A stretch of DNA of 40,263 nucleotides from a virus, in IMG/VR virus record IMGVR_UViG_3300020421_000056, positions 1-40,263 of that record; one strand, given 5' to 3'. A program made the translations under genes and the position numbers. The notes beneath the pieces were generated by a model. The model saw only the letters and a program-made list of their open reading frames with translations. It had not been told where the DNA came from and searched no databases. Shown piece by piece: positions 1 to 11,400 of this stretch. Numbering within the stretch: position 1 is the stretch's first letter; each line of letters begins with the position of its first letter.

Positions 1-2
1 AG

Positions 3-3000
3 ACAAAATGTTATAGAGACATTGGTCTTATCTTAGACGCTTATGTTTATCACCTCAAGTTTGGTGGTAATGAAAAAGTTGTTAATGCTGCACAACTATA
101 CTATAGAAACAATGAATATCCATATGGTGAAGAACTATATTACATTTCTGGTCAATTAACAGAAACAGTTGCGACATTTGCTTATGCAAAAAATCTTATG
201 ATTGCAGCAATGAAGAACCAAGGAGCTGTAACAGATCCTAATGTTCTAGTTGATTCTGCTTCTCCTGCATGTGCTGAAGTTGAAAGTGCTTTGAATACAT
301 TCCATAGTATTATTGATACTATTCTTACTGAAGGAAAAGGACTTGTAGAGATAACAAAACAAAATCCTAATAAACCAGGTAACTGGACTCCTACTGTAAC
401 ATATTCAAATTACAATATTTTGATGGATCCAGCGATTCCACAACAGGAATGCAGTACAGTAATTTCTGCAATGGATTCTTTATATACTAATTTGGATGAT
501 GTTCTTAAAGAAGAATCTGTAACAAGAACACTTCCAGATTATGTTGATGGTGAAACTAAAGAGTTTGAATTGTATTGGGATGATAATACTGTTGTAAACA
601 CAGAAGAGGATGAAGATTTATTCTTGACTCTAAATGCTGTTTTACAGAGACCTAAGTATACCGAGGGTTATCCACTAGACGATGCATATTTTATTGATAG
701 AACTGTAATTCCTAACTTAATTAAATTCGATGTTGCTCCTATTTGGGATCAAGACATTGGTGCAAAAACTATTGGTGAACCAACAGCAGTTGAAAAAGTA
801 GTTGGTATTGGAGTTGGTAACTACAAACGACTTACTATTGATTATAATCTAGTTAATGGTGTAAGGAATGGTCCTTTCTTAATTTTAGATGTAGAAGATT
901 ACACAGTACAAAGTATTGAAGCAGAAGATGCTCTATACGTATTCTTAGATGGAGTCCTACAGAGAGAAGGATACTCCTATACTGTATCTGGTCCTAACAT
1001 TACTTTCAATGTTCCTATTCAAAAGGAAATGAAGATTGACATCAGATATCTTTATGGTAGAGATGTTGGACAAGTATTGAACATCTATGACTATGCTCCA
1101 GACACGTATTTTGCACAAGGACAATTCTCATTTAATGCTGATCAAGTAGATATTGAGGAATACTTTAAGTTTAACTGGATGGGAGATTCTATTGGGTCTG
1201 CTGTTCATGTATGGCAAGTAAAACCTGATGGAACATACAACACAATTGGTGAAATTTCAAATCCAGTAAAAAATGCTGGGTTTGCATCATTCAATCTCAA
1301 GTGTCAAAACCCTTATACCATCGCTGGTTTGGACTATGTGTTTGCTGTAAAAGGTAAGTACAATAGAACCTTTACATTTGCTGACAGTAGTATTTCTAAT
1401 GTTAATATTACATTCAAAAAAGACGAATATAATAGAAAACTTCTTAGAGATGATAATGCTATTTGGTATGGAACTTTCTTCGGAAAAACATACAAACAAC
1501 CTTTTGTATATCTGTCTAATGGAGATAAAATTCGTGTAGATGGTGAAGAAGGATTTAGAAATATCAAACAGTTGCCTGATGAAGCTACCAGTAAAGATGG
1601 TAGAGATGGAGAGCAAACTACCGATGATATTTTTGGTACAGTATCAATTGAAAGATATACTGGGGTTTCAAGAGGTGAGGGTCTATCTGTAGTTGCTACT
1701 ATTGAGAATGGATCTGTTACCAAACTAACATGGAACCAACGTAGTTATGATCCTATTACACAACCTACTGCATATCAGTATTTTACACCACCTGTTCTTA
1801 AGTTTGAAACTTTAGATGGTAATGGTGGTGGTGCTAAAGCAAATGTTTTAGTAAGCAAAGGTCAAGTAATCAGTGTTGATCTAATCGATGGTGGTTCTGG
1901 ATATACTACTGCACCTAAAGTTATTACAACTAGGCAGTTTGATATTCTCAAAGAAAGAGACATTGGTGTATCAATCATCAATGTAAGTATGAATCCAGTC
2001 GTGGAGAACGCTGGAATCAGTATAACCTCTACCATTGATATTCTTGGCAATAGATTGGTTGATGCATTCTCTTTCTCTTCTGTTGATCTTTCAAGTCCTG
2101 CAGACATTTCTCGTAAGATTGAAGCAGAAATTCAAACAGGAGCACCTAACGTAGTTGGTGGTGGATCTGATATGCCAGTTGATTCTGAGCAACCTGGTGC
2201 TGCTCAGATTGTATACATTGAACCAGAACCTGTTGAAATTGAAGGAATTGGTGGTGTACTAAGATTACAGGATTCTGTATCTGTTGTCTCTGCAGAAATT
2301 CAAGATATTGTTATTGTCAATTCAATTACTACTGTAAGTAAGGCAATCACAACCACTATTGAGAATGTAATTCCTAATGATGCGTTGTCTAACGTCAACT
2401 ACTTTGAGAATGGTGCATATCTTGATGTTGACTTTAATATTGGTGATAGTATCGCTTATATTCCTGACACATTCAAGTTCTATGAGACAGGTCTCCTCTT
2501 AGTTGGTGATGAAGTTGTAAGTTATGCCAGAAAACTTTCTGACAGATTCCTAAACGTCATTAGAGCAAGAAGAGGAACTATTGAGCAAAATTGGGTTGCT
2601 GGTACTTTCTTAAGACAGATTCCAGAATTTGTATCTGTTGCTCCTGTTGGTCTTGTTCAGGTACAATCTGAAAGTGATGTTAAAATGGTTAGTGCATCTG
2701 CAACTGCAGGTGGATTTGAAAGAAAAACACAAAGACAGGTTGGTGCTTCTGATGAATTAGCAATCACCAGAGCAGCAACTGAAGTTGTTGTAATTCCACC
2801 ACCAGGTGGTGTTGTTGATGGATATCAAGAAGAAGTATTCTTGGCAGATCCAGTTGCTATTAGAGATGGCAACACAACTGGTGGGCATGATGGTGAAGTT
2901 GATCTTATTGAGATTAACGATGGTTATCATGTTGCTAGAAGAAACTCAACTGAAGTTCTTATTGTGAACTCTATCTTTGGAAGGACAGAACAATACATTG

Positions 3001-3422
3001 GAAATTATACCAAAACCAATGTAGGACATACTATCGGTCACTTTGAAGGTATTTTTGATGATGGTGCCGCTGGTGTGTCTGGATTGTCACTTGGGGAACT
3101 TGATTTGTACTTTGGCGCTTTAACAATCAAAGATTTTGAAGAGCGTGGTGACTCCAGTTATACACTATCTGGAGAGAAATTTATTATGATGCCACCATCA
3201 ATTCAGAATCCAGTTGCAATTAGTTCTTCTGCAGGAACAATTGGTGGAATTATTATTGTTCAGGATACTACTTACTTCCCTGATGAAGGACAGTTGTTTA
3301 CCAGTGGTGGAACTGTTATTCAGTACACTGGCAAAACATCAGTATCATTTACTGGATGCACTTTGGTTAGTGGTCCAAACTCAATTGCGAACGGAGACGA
3401 GTTAGTTCCGTTCACAAATTAA
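3..3422 (+). CDS. Baseplate wedge protein, gp7-position (5' end cut off by window)
   Basis: The reading frame is open from the first bases, so the gene begins upstream and at least 1139 residues are visible. It lies directly before a clear gp8 homologue, which is the place of gene 7 in T4; I assign it by position, not by a motif I recognise as gp7. The visible N-terminal part (nt 6-215) is a helical module with a C-Y-R-D start and a G-G-N motif that recurs in the giant fibre gene. Two beta modules with an L-x-x-x-L-x-x-V-L-Q-R core follow near nt 618-650 and 930-980. A G-S-G-Y module lies at nt 1870-1926. Two related modules near the C-terminus (about nt 2450-2630 and 3235-3420) share a G-x-L-x-x-x-G-x-x-V-x-Y core. 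This modular build fits a baseplate or fibre-attachment protein. Virion role likely; exact gp number less sure. Confidence 0.65.
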   Translation, partial: TKCYRDIGLILDAYVYHLKFGGNEKVVNAAQLYYRNNEYPYGEELYYISGQLTETVATFAYAKNLMIAAMKNQGAVTDPNVLVDSASPACAEVESALNTFHSIIDTILTEGKGLVEITKQNPNKPGNWTPTVTYSNYNILMDPAIPQQECSTVISAMDSLYTNLDDVLKEESVTRTLPDYVDGETKEFELYWDDNTVVNTEEDEDLFLTLNAVLQRPKYTEGYPLDDAYFIDRTVIPNLIKFDVAPIWDQDIGAKTIGEPTAVEKVVGIGVGNYKRLTIDYNLVNGVRNGPFLILDVEDYTVQSIEAEDALYVFLDGVLQREGYSYTVSGPNITFNVPIQKEMKIDIRYLYGRDVGQVLNIYDYAPDTYFAQGQFSFNADQVDIEEYFKFNWMGDSIGSAVHVWQVKPDGTYNTIGEISNPVKNAGFASFNLKCQNPYTIAGLDYVFAVKGKYNRTFTFADSSISNVNITFKKDEYNRKLLRDDNAIWYGTFFGKTYKQPFVYLSNGDKIRVDGEEGFRNIKQLPDEATSKDGRDGEQTTDDIFGTVSIERYTGVSRGEGLSVVATIENGSVTKLTWNQRSYDPITQPTAYQYFTPPVLKFETLDGNGGGAKANVLVSKGQVISVDLIDGGSGYTTAPKVITTRQFDILKERDIGVSIINVSMNPVVENAGISITSTIDILGNRLVDAFSFSSVDLSSPADISRKIEAEIQTGAPNVVGGGSDMPVDSEQPGAAQIVYIEPEPVEIEGIGGVLRLQDSVSVVSAEIQDIVIVNSITTVSKAITTTIENVIPNDALSNVNYFENGAYLDVDFNIGDSIAYIPDTFKFYETGLLLVGDEVVSYARKLSDRFLNVIRARRGTIEQNWVAGTFLRQIPEFVSVAPVGLVQVQSESDVKMVSASATAGGFERKTQRQVGASDELAITRAATEVVVIPPPGGVVDGYQEEVFLADPVAIRDGNTTGGHDGEVDLIEINDGYHVARRNSTEVLIVNSIFGRTEQYIGNYTKTNVGHTIGHFEGIFDDGAAGVSGLSLGELDLYFGALTIKDFEERGDSSYTLSGEKFIMMPPSIQNPVAISSSAGTIGGIIIVQDTTYFPDEGQLFTSGGTVIQYTGKTSVSFTGCTLVSGPNSIANGDELVPFTN

Positions 3423-3431
3423 TAAATACGG

Positions 3432-3445
3432 TATAAATATAAATA
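3432..3445 (+). promoter_or_regulatory. Tandem overlapping T4-type late promoter boxes before gp8
   Basis: TATAAATA occurs twice, at 3432-3439 and 3438-3445, sharing two bases. The second box ends 36 nt before the gp8 start. A further ATAAATAC lies at 3422-3429, overlapping the stop codon of the previous gene. This matches the late promoter core of T4 and the NATAAATA form reported for cyanomyoviruses. Confidence 0.75.
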
Positions 3446-3481
3446 ACTCAGGCACAAACACTACGTCGGAACAGAAAACCA

Positions 3482-5305
3482 ATGGCTGCTATCATCTCTG
3501 ATAAGTTTAGAATCTTTAATGCTAAACAATTCCTGGAATCGTTAACGGAAGGTCCCAACGATACCAGTGCGGAACGCTCTAGAATGTATTTCTTTGTGGG
3601 ACGCCCACAACCCTGGAAAGCATATCTAGAAATCCACTCGAAAAATGCGACGGCGTTTGCTGTAGGCAATGAAGTCTACGTTGGAACATATGGTTCCACC
3701 ACTTTCCGCGCCACAGTTTCTGCAGTTTATGATAGTGCCCTTCTTTTGACCGACGTTTTTGGCAGTGCTGGCGTTAACTCTGCTCCTACTATTAACTCTA
3801 CTCTAAAGGGTAGAACTGGTGGTGCTGGCGGATCCGACACTGGTGCCGAAGCAGTATCTGGCGTATATCGCTACGCTACAGAAGACGTTCCACCACTTCC
3901 TCTTGACAATCAGAGAGAAAAGAGAGCACTATACGACGAGTTGATTGCTGCCAAGCGTATTACTGACGCATTTGCACGTACTGTTGTTCGCCGTTACAAC
4001 TGGGATCTAGTTGCTAATCCTAAGTTTGACATGTGGAAGCCTGACTATTCTGCTACTCCTGGTGGCGGTGGTCAAATTGGTAAGCAAACAGCAACAGGTG
4101 CTAATAGTATTTCTGATGCTAAGTTCTATGTAATGAACTCCCAGTATGAAGTATTCAAGTGCCTCTATAATGGCGAGAACCCTTCTAACAGCACTGGACA
4201 GAACGCAACTGAAGAACCAAGCACAGGCGGTGCTAACTATGCTTCTGCTACTGGTCTCTACACTGAGACAACTGGTGCTGGTTACATTTGGAAGTATATG
4301 TACACCATCCCAACTGATGATGTACTGAAGTTCCTTTCTTCTGACTTCATGCCAATCGTTCTTCCTTCTAATGCTTCTAGACAAGCAACTGTAGCTCTTG
4401 CTACTGATGGTGCTTGTGACGTTGCTTTGATCGAAAACGCTGGTAGTGGTCTTCCTGCATCACAAACACTATACACATCTATCAAGGGTGATGGAACAGG
4501 TGGTGTTGTTGAATTCGTAACAAACGGTGCTGGTACTATTACATCTGCAAGCATCGAAACTCGTGGATCGGGTTACACCTATGCTAATGTTCTCCTTGGC
4601 AACGGTAACCTCTTCTCTAATGCTGGTTTAAGCAGTGCAGTTACAACTGGTGGTTCTGCTGTTGGTGCTATCGAAATTGTACTTCCTCCTGCAGGTGGTC
4701 ATGGTGCCGATCATGAGGTAGAACTCAATGGTAAGCGTGTTATGACGAACATTCGTCTAACCTACGCTGAAGGTGCTGGTGACTTCCCTGTTGATAACGA
4801 CTTCCGTCGTATTGGTATCATTGCTGATCCATATGACTTTGGAACAACAACGTTTGCAACTAATGACACTCGTTCTGGTCTAAGAGCATTGAAGATCACT
4901 GGTGCTACTGCTGACTTCTCTGTTGACGAGAAAATCCAACAAACTGTAACTGGTGGTACTGCATATGGTACGGTTGTTTCTTGGACACTAGATACTGGTT
5001 CTACAACCGCTGGTGTTCTTAAGTACATCCAAACTAATGATGCACACACTGATTCTGGTGTTGTAAGAGGATTTGAAAGCAACGGTTCTAACGCTGTTAC
5101 TGGTGAAACTTCTACTGCTTCTGGTAACGTCGATACTACTTACACCACTGCTGGATCTCCATTACTAGGTGCCACTTTCGCAAATGGTCTTGCTAATCCA
5201 GAAATTGAAAATAATTCTGGTAGTGTCATCTATGTTGAAAACAGACGACTAATTACTCGTGCTCCTGACCAGATTGAAGACATCAAACTAGTCATCGAGT
5301 TCTGA
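3482..5305 (+). CDS. 8: Baseplate wedge subunit gp8
   Basis: This is a homologue of T4 gp8, a wedge component of the baseplate. Several blocks align by eye with T4 gp8 as I remember it: F-V-G-R-P-Q-P-W at residues 38-45 (T4 F-G-R-S-E-P-W), G-Y-I-W-K-Y-M-Y-T-I-P at 267-277 (T4 G-Y-V-W-E-Y-L-F-E-I-P), F-R-R-I-G-I-I-A-D-P from 441 (T4 F-R-Q-I-S-I-I-T-N-P), and the C-terminal I-Y-V-E-N-R followed by D-Q-I-E-D-I-K. The protein has 607 residues against 334 in T4. Part of the extra length is a G-S-G-Y module (nt 4534-4600) and a T-G-G-T-A-Y-G module near nt 4950. The ATG at 3482 follows the tandem late promoters at a normal distance. The terminator at 5325 ends the unit. Arginine codons CGT and CGC are more common than in the neighbouring fibre genes. 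Confidence 0.92.
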   Translation: MAAIISDKFRIFNAKQFLESLTEGPNDTSAERSRMYFFVGRPQPWKAYLEIHSKNATAFAVGNEVYVGTYGSTTFRATVSAVYDSALLLTDVFGSAGVNSAPTINSTLKGRTGGAGGSDTGAEAVSGVYRYATEDVPPLPLDNQREKRALYDELIAAKRITDAFARTVVRRYNWDLVANPKFDMWKPDYSATPGGGGQIGKQTATGANSISDAKFYVMNSQYEVFKCLYNGENPSNSTGQNATEEPSTGGANYASATGLYTETTGAGYIWKYMYTIPTDDVLKFLSSDFMPIVLPSNASRQATVALATDGACDVALIENAGSGLPASQTLYTSIKGDGTGGVVEFVTNGAGTITSASIETRGSGYTYANVLLGNGNLFSNAGLSSAVTTGGSAVGAIEIVLPPAGGHGADHEVELNGKRVMTNIRLTYAEGAGDFPVDNDFRRIGIIADPYDFGTTTFATNDTRSGLRALKITGATADFSVDEKIQQTVTGGTAYGTVVSWTLDTGSTTAGVLKYIQTNDAHTDSGVVRGFESNGSNAVTGETSTASGNVDTTYTTAGSPLLGATFANGLANPEIENNSGSVIYVENRRLITRAPDQIEDIKLVIEF

Positions 5306-5324
5306 TCACAAATAAATAACCACG

Positions 5325-5356
5325 AATCCCCTGAGATAACTCGGGGGATTTTTTTT
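5325..5356 (+). terminator. Rho-independent terminator after gp8
   Basis: An 11-bp stem (5325-5335 with 5340-5350, one T-G wobble, GC-rich core CCCC/GGGG) has a tetraloop ATAA and is followed by a run of eight T (5349-5356). It begins 20 nt after the gp8 stop codon and ends just before the late promoter of the next unit. Confidence 0.93.
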
Positions 5357-5360
5357 ATCT

Positions 5361-5370
5361 CTATAAATAC
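5361..5370 (+). promoter_or_regulatory. Late promoter of the giant virion-protein unit
   Basis: CTATAAATAC at 5361-5370 contains TATAAATA (5362-5369), placed between the gp8 terminator and the ATG at 5406, 36 nt before that start. The same spacing is seen before gp8. Confidence 0.85.
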
Positions 5371-5405
5371 TAAGGACAAAGAATGCTAGTATTTGGCGGA
5401 AAACG

Positions 5406-8400
5406 ATGCCACAGAAGACAAACCTTAATGTAAGCCCTTACTATGAGGACTTTGATGCGAATAAGAATTTCTATAAAATTCTTTTCCGTCCTGGTTACTC
5501 TATTCAAGGTAGAGAATTAACACAACTACAATCGATTCTTCAGAATCAGGTTGAGAGTTTTGGTAAGTATGCCTTTAAGCAAGGTGAACTAGTAATTCCT
5601 GGTGAGGTTGGTCTTAACACAAAATTAGATTACGTTAAACTATCATCTGTTTCTGAAGTTGCTGTCAACGAAGGAAATGATATTGTTTACAAAAAGTATG
5701 ATATCTCACAATTAGTCGGTCAACAGTTGACTGGTCTAACTTCTGGAGTTACAGCAACAATTCTTGCTACTAAACTAGCAACAGAATCTACTTCAGACAC
5801 ACTATATGTAAATTATATTAACAGTGGTAGTTCTAATACAGAACCTACATTCCGTCAAGGTGAAACATTAGAAGTTGTTGATGGTGTCAACACACCGCTT
5901 CTAGTTGTTGGTACTGACGGTAGTGTTCTACCTACAAGCATTCAAGTAACAAATCCAGATACTGACGAAACTACTTCTTTAGAAAGTCCTGCAATGGGAT
6001 TTGGTTCTGCCGTTAAGGTAGAAGAAGGTATTTACTTTGTCAATGGTTACTTTGTTCGTTGTGATCAAGAACTATTGGTCATTGAAGAATATTACAACAA
6101 ACCATCAGCAAAAGTTGGTTTCACTATTAAAGAAGAGATTGTATCTCCAGAAGAAGATGTATCTCTATATGATAATGCAATTGGTTCTTCTAACTATACT
6201 GCACCTGGAGCGCATCGACTCAAGATTTCTTTGAGTTTGAAAGAATTTGCTCTAAATGCAATTACAGATAAAAACTTCATTCAATTACTAACTATCTCCA
6301 AGGGAGAAGTAAAGAGTAAAGTATCTTCTACAGATTTTAGTGTTATTGAGCAAACTCTAGCACGTAGAACTTTTGACGAATCAGGTGATTATGTTGTAGA
6401 TACATTTGATATTGATGTTAGGGAGTGGGCACAAAAAGATGGAAACAGAGGTTTCTATGGTGCAGATGACTTTGGTCTTTACAACAATCTAACTGCTGAT
6501 GAAGCATCCAGAAAAATGGTTGCTAGTATTGGTCCTGGTAAAGCATATATCAAAGGATATGAAATTGTCACAAAAGAAACTAAGTATCTAGATATCAATA
6601 AAGCGAGAGAAAGTTTATCTTCTGATAATGTAACTCTCAAAACTAAAGGTTTACCATCTTACAGTATTACTAATGTATATGGCAGTGTTCCTTTAAACAA
6701 GGAAGGATCTGACCTAACTGCATATCCTGATGTATTCTTATATTCTACATTCAATGATGGTTCTATTGGTTTAAATGATACTGAATTAACTTCAGATCAT
6801 AAGCAAACCGTCAATAGAAGAGGTCTTTCTTTTGATCCTACCGATGGTGTTAAAACTATCGCTCTACAAGTTACAAGTACATCTCAACTTATTGGTTCTG
6901 TATCTGATGCTACGTTCCAAACTACATTTGGAACTCTATACTATATTAAAACAAGAAGTGATTTAGGATCTCCAACATCTATTGGATCTTTCAAAACACT
7001 AGCATTCTCAACAACACCAAAACCTCTAGTCAACTCTTCTGAGTCAGTTCAGTATTTGGAATTGACGGTAACTGGTCGTAAAGATGAACTAGAACTATTG
7101 TTGCTTGAGTATGATCTATCTGATCCTGCATACTTAAGAAAGATTTTCTTAACAGAAGCAGAAGCTGCAACTGATAGTAATGAATTTGGATTTATTGTTG
7201 ACTATTCACCAACAATTACTCCTGTCATTGGTAAAGTAAAACCTAGTAACTTTGTACTACAAGACAGAGGTTCAGGTTTTAACTCTGATTCAGACATCAT
7301 TCTTTCTAGGGGAAGATTAGCTGCAGGAACTGCTGCATACAATGCAACGTTTGGATTCTCTTATTTTGATCCACAGTTCTTTACCAAAATTGTTTTAGAA
7401 AGTATTCCTGCTGGATATGATGCAGGTAAGTATGTTTTTGGTGTTGAAAGTGGAGCATATGGTGTTGTAGAAGGAACACCTGCAGGTGTCTATACTACTA
7501 GTAACCTCCTATTTGTTAAAACATTATCTGGTAGATTCTTATCTGGTGAAACAATCAGAGATGAAGATGGAAATACTGTAAGAATTGCTAGAGAGAATAC
7601 TATCTCTCACTTTATTGTTGCAAATAGAGGACTGGGGTATGCAGATGGTGTATCTCTACTAATTAATGGTCTTGAGTACGATTCGTCTAAGATTAATATC
7701 GAGAAAACTCCAGATGGTAAAATTTATAAAGCATCCGTAGCTAACAGATCTGCTGTTAACATTGAGTATGCACAACCACCTGCAGTTACTGCAAAGAATC
7801 CAGATGCTGCTGGAGCTCCAAATGCTGGTGCAAGTATTGTACCAGTTCTGTTTAGAGATACAGTAACTACATATACTCCACAGAATGTTAAATCCATTGG
7901 TTGTAGTTTTGGTGCAGGCAAAGAAAATAAATTTACTGCTGATGTTGTAGTTGATAGTCAGAAGTATTCTGAAATTAAAACCGTAACAGATTACACCTTC
8001 TTTGGATCAAAAGGATCTGTATTCTTAGAATCCACAAGTTTCAGTGCTGATGCATCTCAATCTATCCAGCAGGGCGACTTAGTTCAGTTCTCTGATGATG
8101 ACAACAACTTAGTTCGTTCTATTGTACAATATGGTACAAAACAGGAAGGTGCATATAAGTCAAGAATCTATCTAGATACCGCTTTACCAGGAGCAGTTAC
8201 AAATGCAAGTATTGTAAGATTGCGTCCTAAGGTATCCAATTCTACAAGTGGCACACTGCTATACCCAACTGGAAGTAAGCAAGTTTCTAGAATTTCTGCA
8301 GGAAACGATGATACTAAGATCAAGTATTACTTCCGTAGAGATTTTGTAACTACAGCATCTAGTGGTGGTGGTATTATTACGTTTGCAGCACAGTTGCCAT

Positions 8401-11400
8401 TTGGTACACAGAGATTTGCAAGATTCAGCGAAGAAAATTATATTGTCACTGTTCTTGATCCTGGTGATGCACCTGACATTGTGAAGGGTGACATCGTTTA
8501 TATTGCAGAAGATGCTGTTGAAGTTACTTCTTCTACTGATACAGCTAGTGGTCTTACTTCTGGTAGTATTAGTTTACAGTTACCATCAACATATTTTGGA
8601 ACTATTCCTAGCAATGGAACGTTCCCTAAACTTAAGTTGACTGCAACTCTAGAAGTATCTAACGCAAAACCAAGATTAAAAACTGTAGTTAGAAATAAGA
8701 GAATTACAGTTACATCTGCTGGTGACCGTGTTGTACCTCTAAGAGGAACAGATTATGATACAGAGGTTGTAGAAATTCTATCATACTCTGATGCATTTAA
8801 ACTCAAGTATGTTTACGAAGGAACTTCATCTCAACCACCACAGATTGATACTGCTGGAAACCTAATTTCTGGTACTGATGTAACTAGCAGATATTCATTT
8901 GATAGTGGACAGAGAGATACAATCTATGATGTTTCTCGTATTGTTCTAAAACCTGGATTTGAAGCAACTACAGGTCAACTTGTTATTGCTTTCGATTACT
9001 TTGAGCATTCTCAGGGTGACTTCTGTACTATTGATAGTTATCTACATGAAGCAGGAATTCCAGAAGATGAGATTCCATCTTTCGACTCTTCTGTTCTAGG
9101 TATTACAGAACTCAAAAATGTTATTGACTTCAGACCAAAGGTAGATAGTAAAGCAATTATTCCTGGTTTCCTTGATACATCATCATTGGAAGTTACAGAA
9201 GGATCCTTTGCTAGTGCTGGTGCAGTTATTACTAGTACACCTGCACCAGATAGAAATCTAGAGTTTACATTCTCCTTTAGTCAGAAGCAATATCTAGATC
9301 GTATTGATGGTATCTTCCTAGACAAGAGAGGAAACTTCATCGTCAAAGAAGGTAACTCTTCACTCAATCCATCCAAACCAGATCCTATTGAGGATGCTGT
9401 ACCTCTATTCTATGCTTACGTTCCAGCATTTACTACCACAAGTAAAGATGTAAGAATTACTCCAGTTGATAACCGTCGTTACACAATGCGTGACATCGGT
9501 AAACTAGAGAAGCGTATTGAACGTCTTGAGTATTATACCACACTTAGCATCCTAGAGCAGCAAGCTCTAAACATGCAAGTCAAAGATGAGATTGGTCTAG
9601 ACAGATTTAAATCTGGATTCTTTGTTGATAATTTTGAAGCACATAAAGTAGGTAATCTCAAATCTCTAGATTACAGATGTGCTATTGATTCACAGCAATC
9701 TGTATTAAGACCACAATCAAAAGAAGATTCTATTTCTCTAACAGAAGTAAATATCAGAGAAGATCAAAGAACTGTTTCTGGATATCAGAAAACTGGTAGT
9801 ATGGTAACGTTACCATATAAGAATCTTTCTCTACTAGGAAATAATTTTGCTTCTTCTAAAGTAAATCCAAATCCATTTGTTGTACTTCAATACGTTGGTG
9901 ATAGTGAACTTTCACCTTCAATTGATCAATGGTATGATCAAAGTGTTGAACCTGTAGTTGTAGATACTAACACTGATCTATTCAATATCTTCTTAGCAAA
10001 AGAAGATGTTAAAGAAAGTTTATCTAGTTTACACAACTCTTTTGTTGTTAACTGGGTTGGTGCATCTAGTTCGTTTACATCTATCAATTCTCTTGGAGAA
10101 GTAAATAGTCGTTCTGCAAATACTACTGTATCTTCTGCATCTGTAGGAAGTTCTTCAAACATTAGTCCACAGAACAATGAAGTTGGTAAAGGTTTACAGA
10201 CAAAGAGTGTTGGCGATAGTATCGTAGCAACATCTCTATCATTCTTTGCTAGAAGTGTTCCTGTCAAATTTAATATTGGCAGAATGAAACCAAATACTAA
10301 AGTTTATGTTTTCCTTGAAGGAAGAGATATTTCTCGCTGGGTAAATCCTGACCTTAGATATACTGGTATTGCTGGTAACTCTCTATCTGCTTTCAATGGA
10401 ACTATTACTACAGATGAATATGGTTATGCAAGTGGACTAATTGTTCTACCTGCTGGTTTACCACCACTAGAAAATGCAACATGGGGCGGAGATGTAAATA
10501 CTGTACCATATGATACATCTGCAGAAGAGTTGAACTTTACCGCAGGTACACTGACATTCAGATTTACTTCTAGTCCAACTAATTCAGAAAAAACAGGTGT
10601 AGATACTTACACTGAAGTTAAGTATTATGCTACTGGTATTTTACCAGAAAATCCACCAAGCATTGTATCTACAAAACCATCCATCTTCAAATCAAATGAA
10701 GGTGTACAGTTGATTGAGAGTAATACTGATAATCCAGTAAGACCTAATCCACTAGCTCAAACATTTAAGGTTGAAAATCTAGAGGGTGGTTGTTTCATCA
10801 CTGGTGTTGATCTGTACTTTAACAAGAAGAGTACAAATGTACCAGTCAAAACATATATCACTAATGTTGATGCAGAGAAACCTGCTAAGAACATTATTCC
10901 TGGTTCTGAGAAAACTTTATCTCCAAATACAATCCTTAAGTGTTTCGCTAGTGGAAACATGGCAGTATATAAAGGAGAAAGCGTAACTGGTGCATCTTCT
11001 GCTGCTTCTGGTCCTATTCTTAAGATCTTTGATAAGAATAATGTAGAACTAGTGTCTACTGCATCTGGCAAATATTCACTAACTAATGAGCAAGTTTACA
11101 CTGTAGTTCTTAGCAACCACAATGGTAGATCTTTCGTTCAGAATGAAGATCTAATTATTCCATCTGTAACTCTTGCTAATGCAACTGATGGTACTGATTT
11201 TGTTCTTGCTGTTGCAAAAGACAGCGGTAAGTTATCAGATATTAGAATTACTAATACTGGATTGAACTATGATAGTGCAATTTTAACTATCGAAAGTCCT
11301 CAACTTCCTGGTGGTTCTAATGCTACCGCAAGTATTGAAGTGTCTGGTGGTAGAATTTACAATGCTGAAATCTCACTAGCTGGTTTTGGATATACAGAGG

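Noticed and set aside
1287-1723. Two minus-strand open frames over 100 codons within the gp7-position gene
   Set aside because: They lie fully within a strongly supported coding region, lack motifs, and are of a length expected by chance in an AT-rich antisense frame.
4007-5082. Three minus-strand open frames under gp8
   Set aside because: They are shadows of the gp8 frame, without start signals or recognisable protein features.
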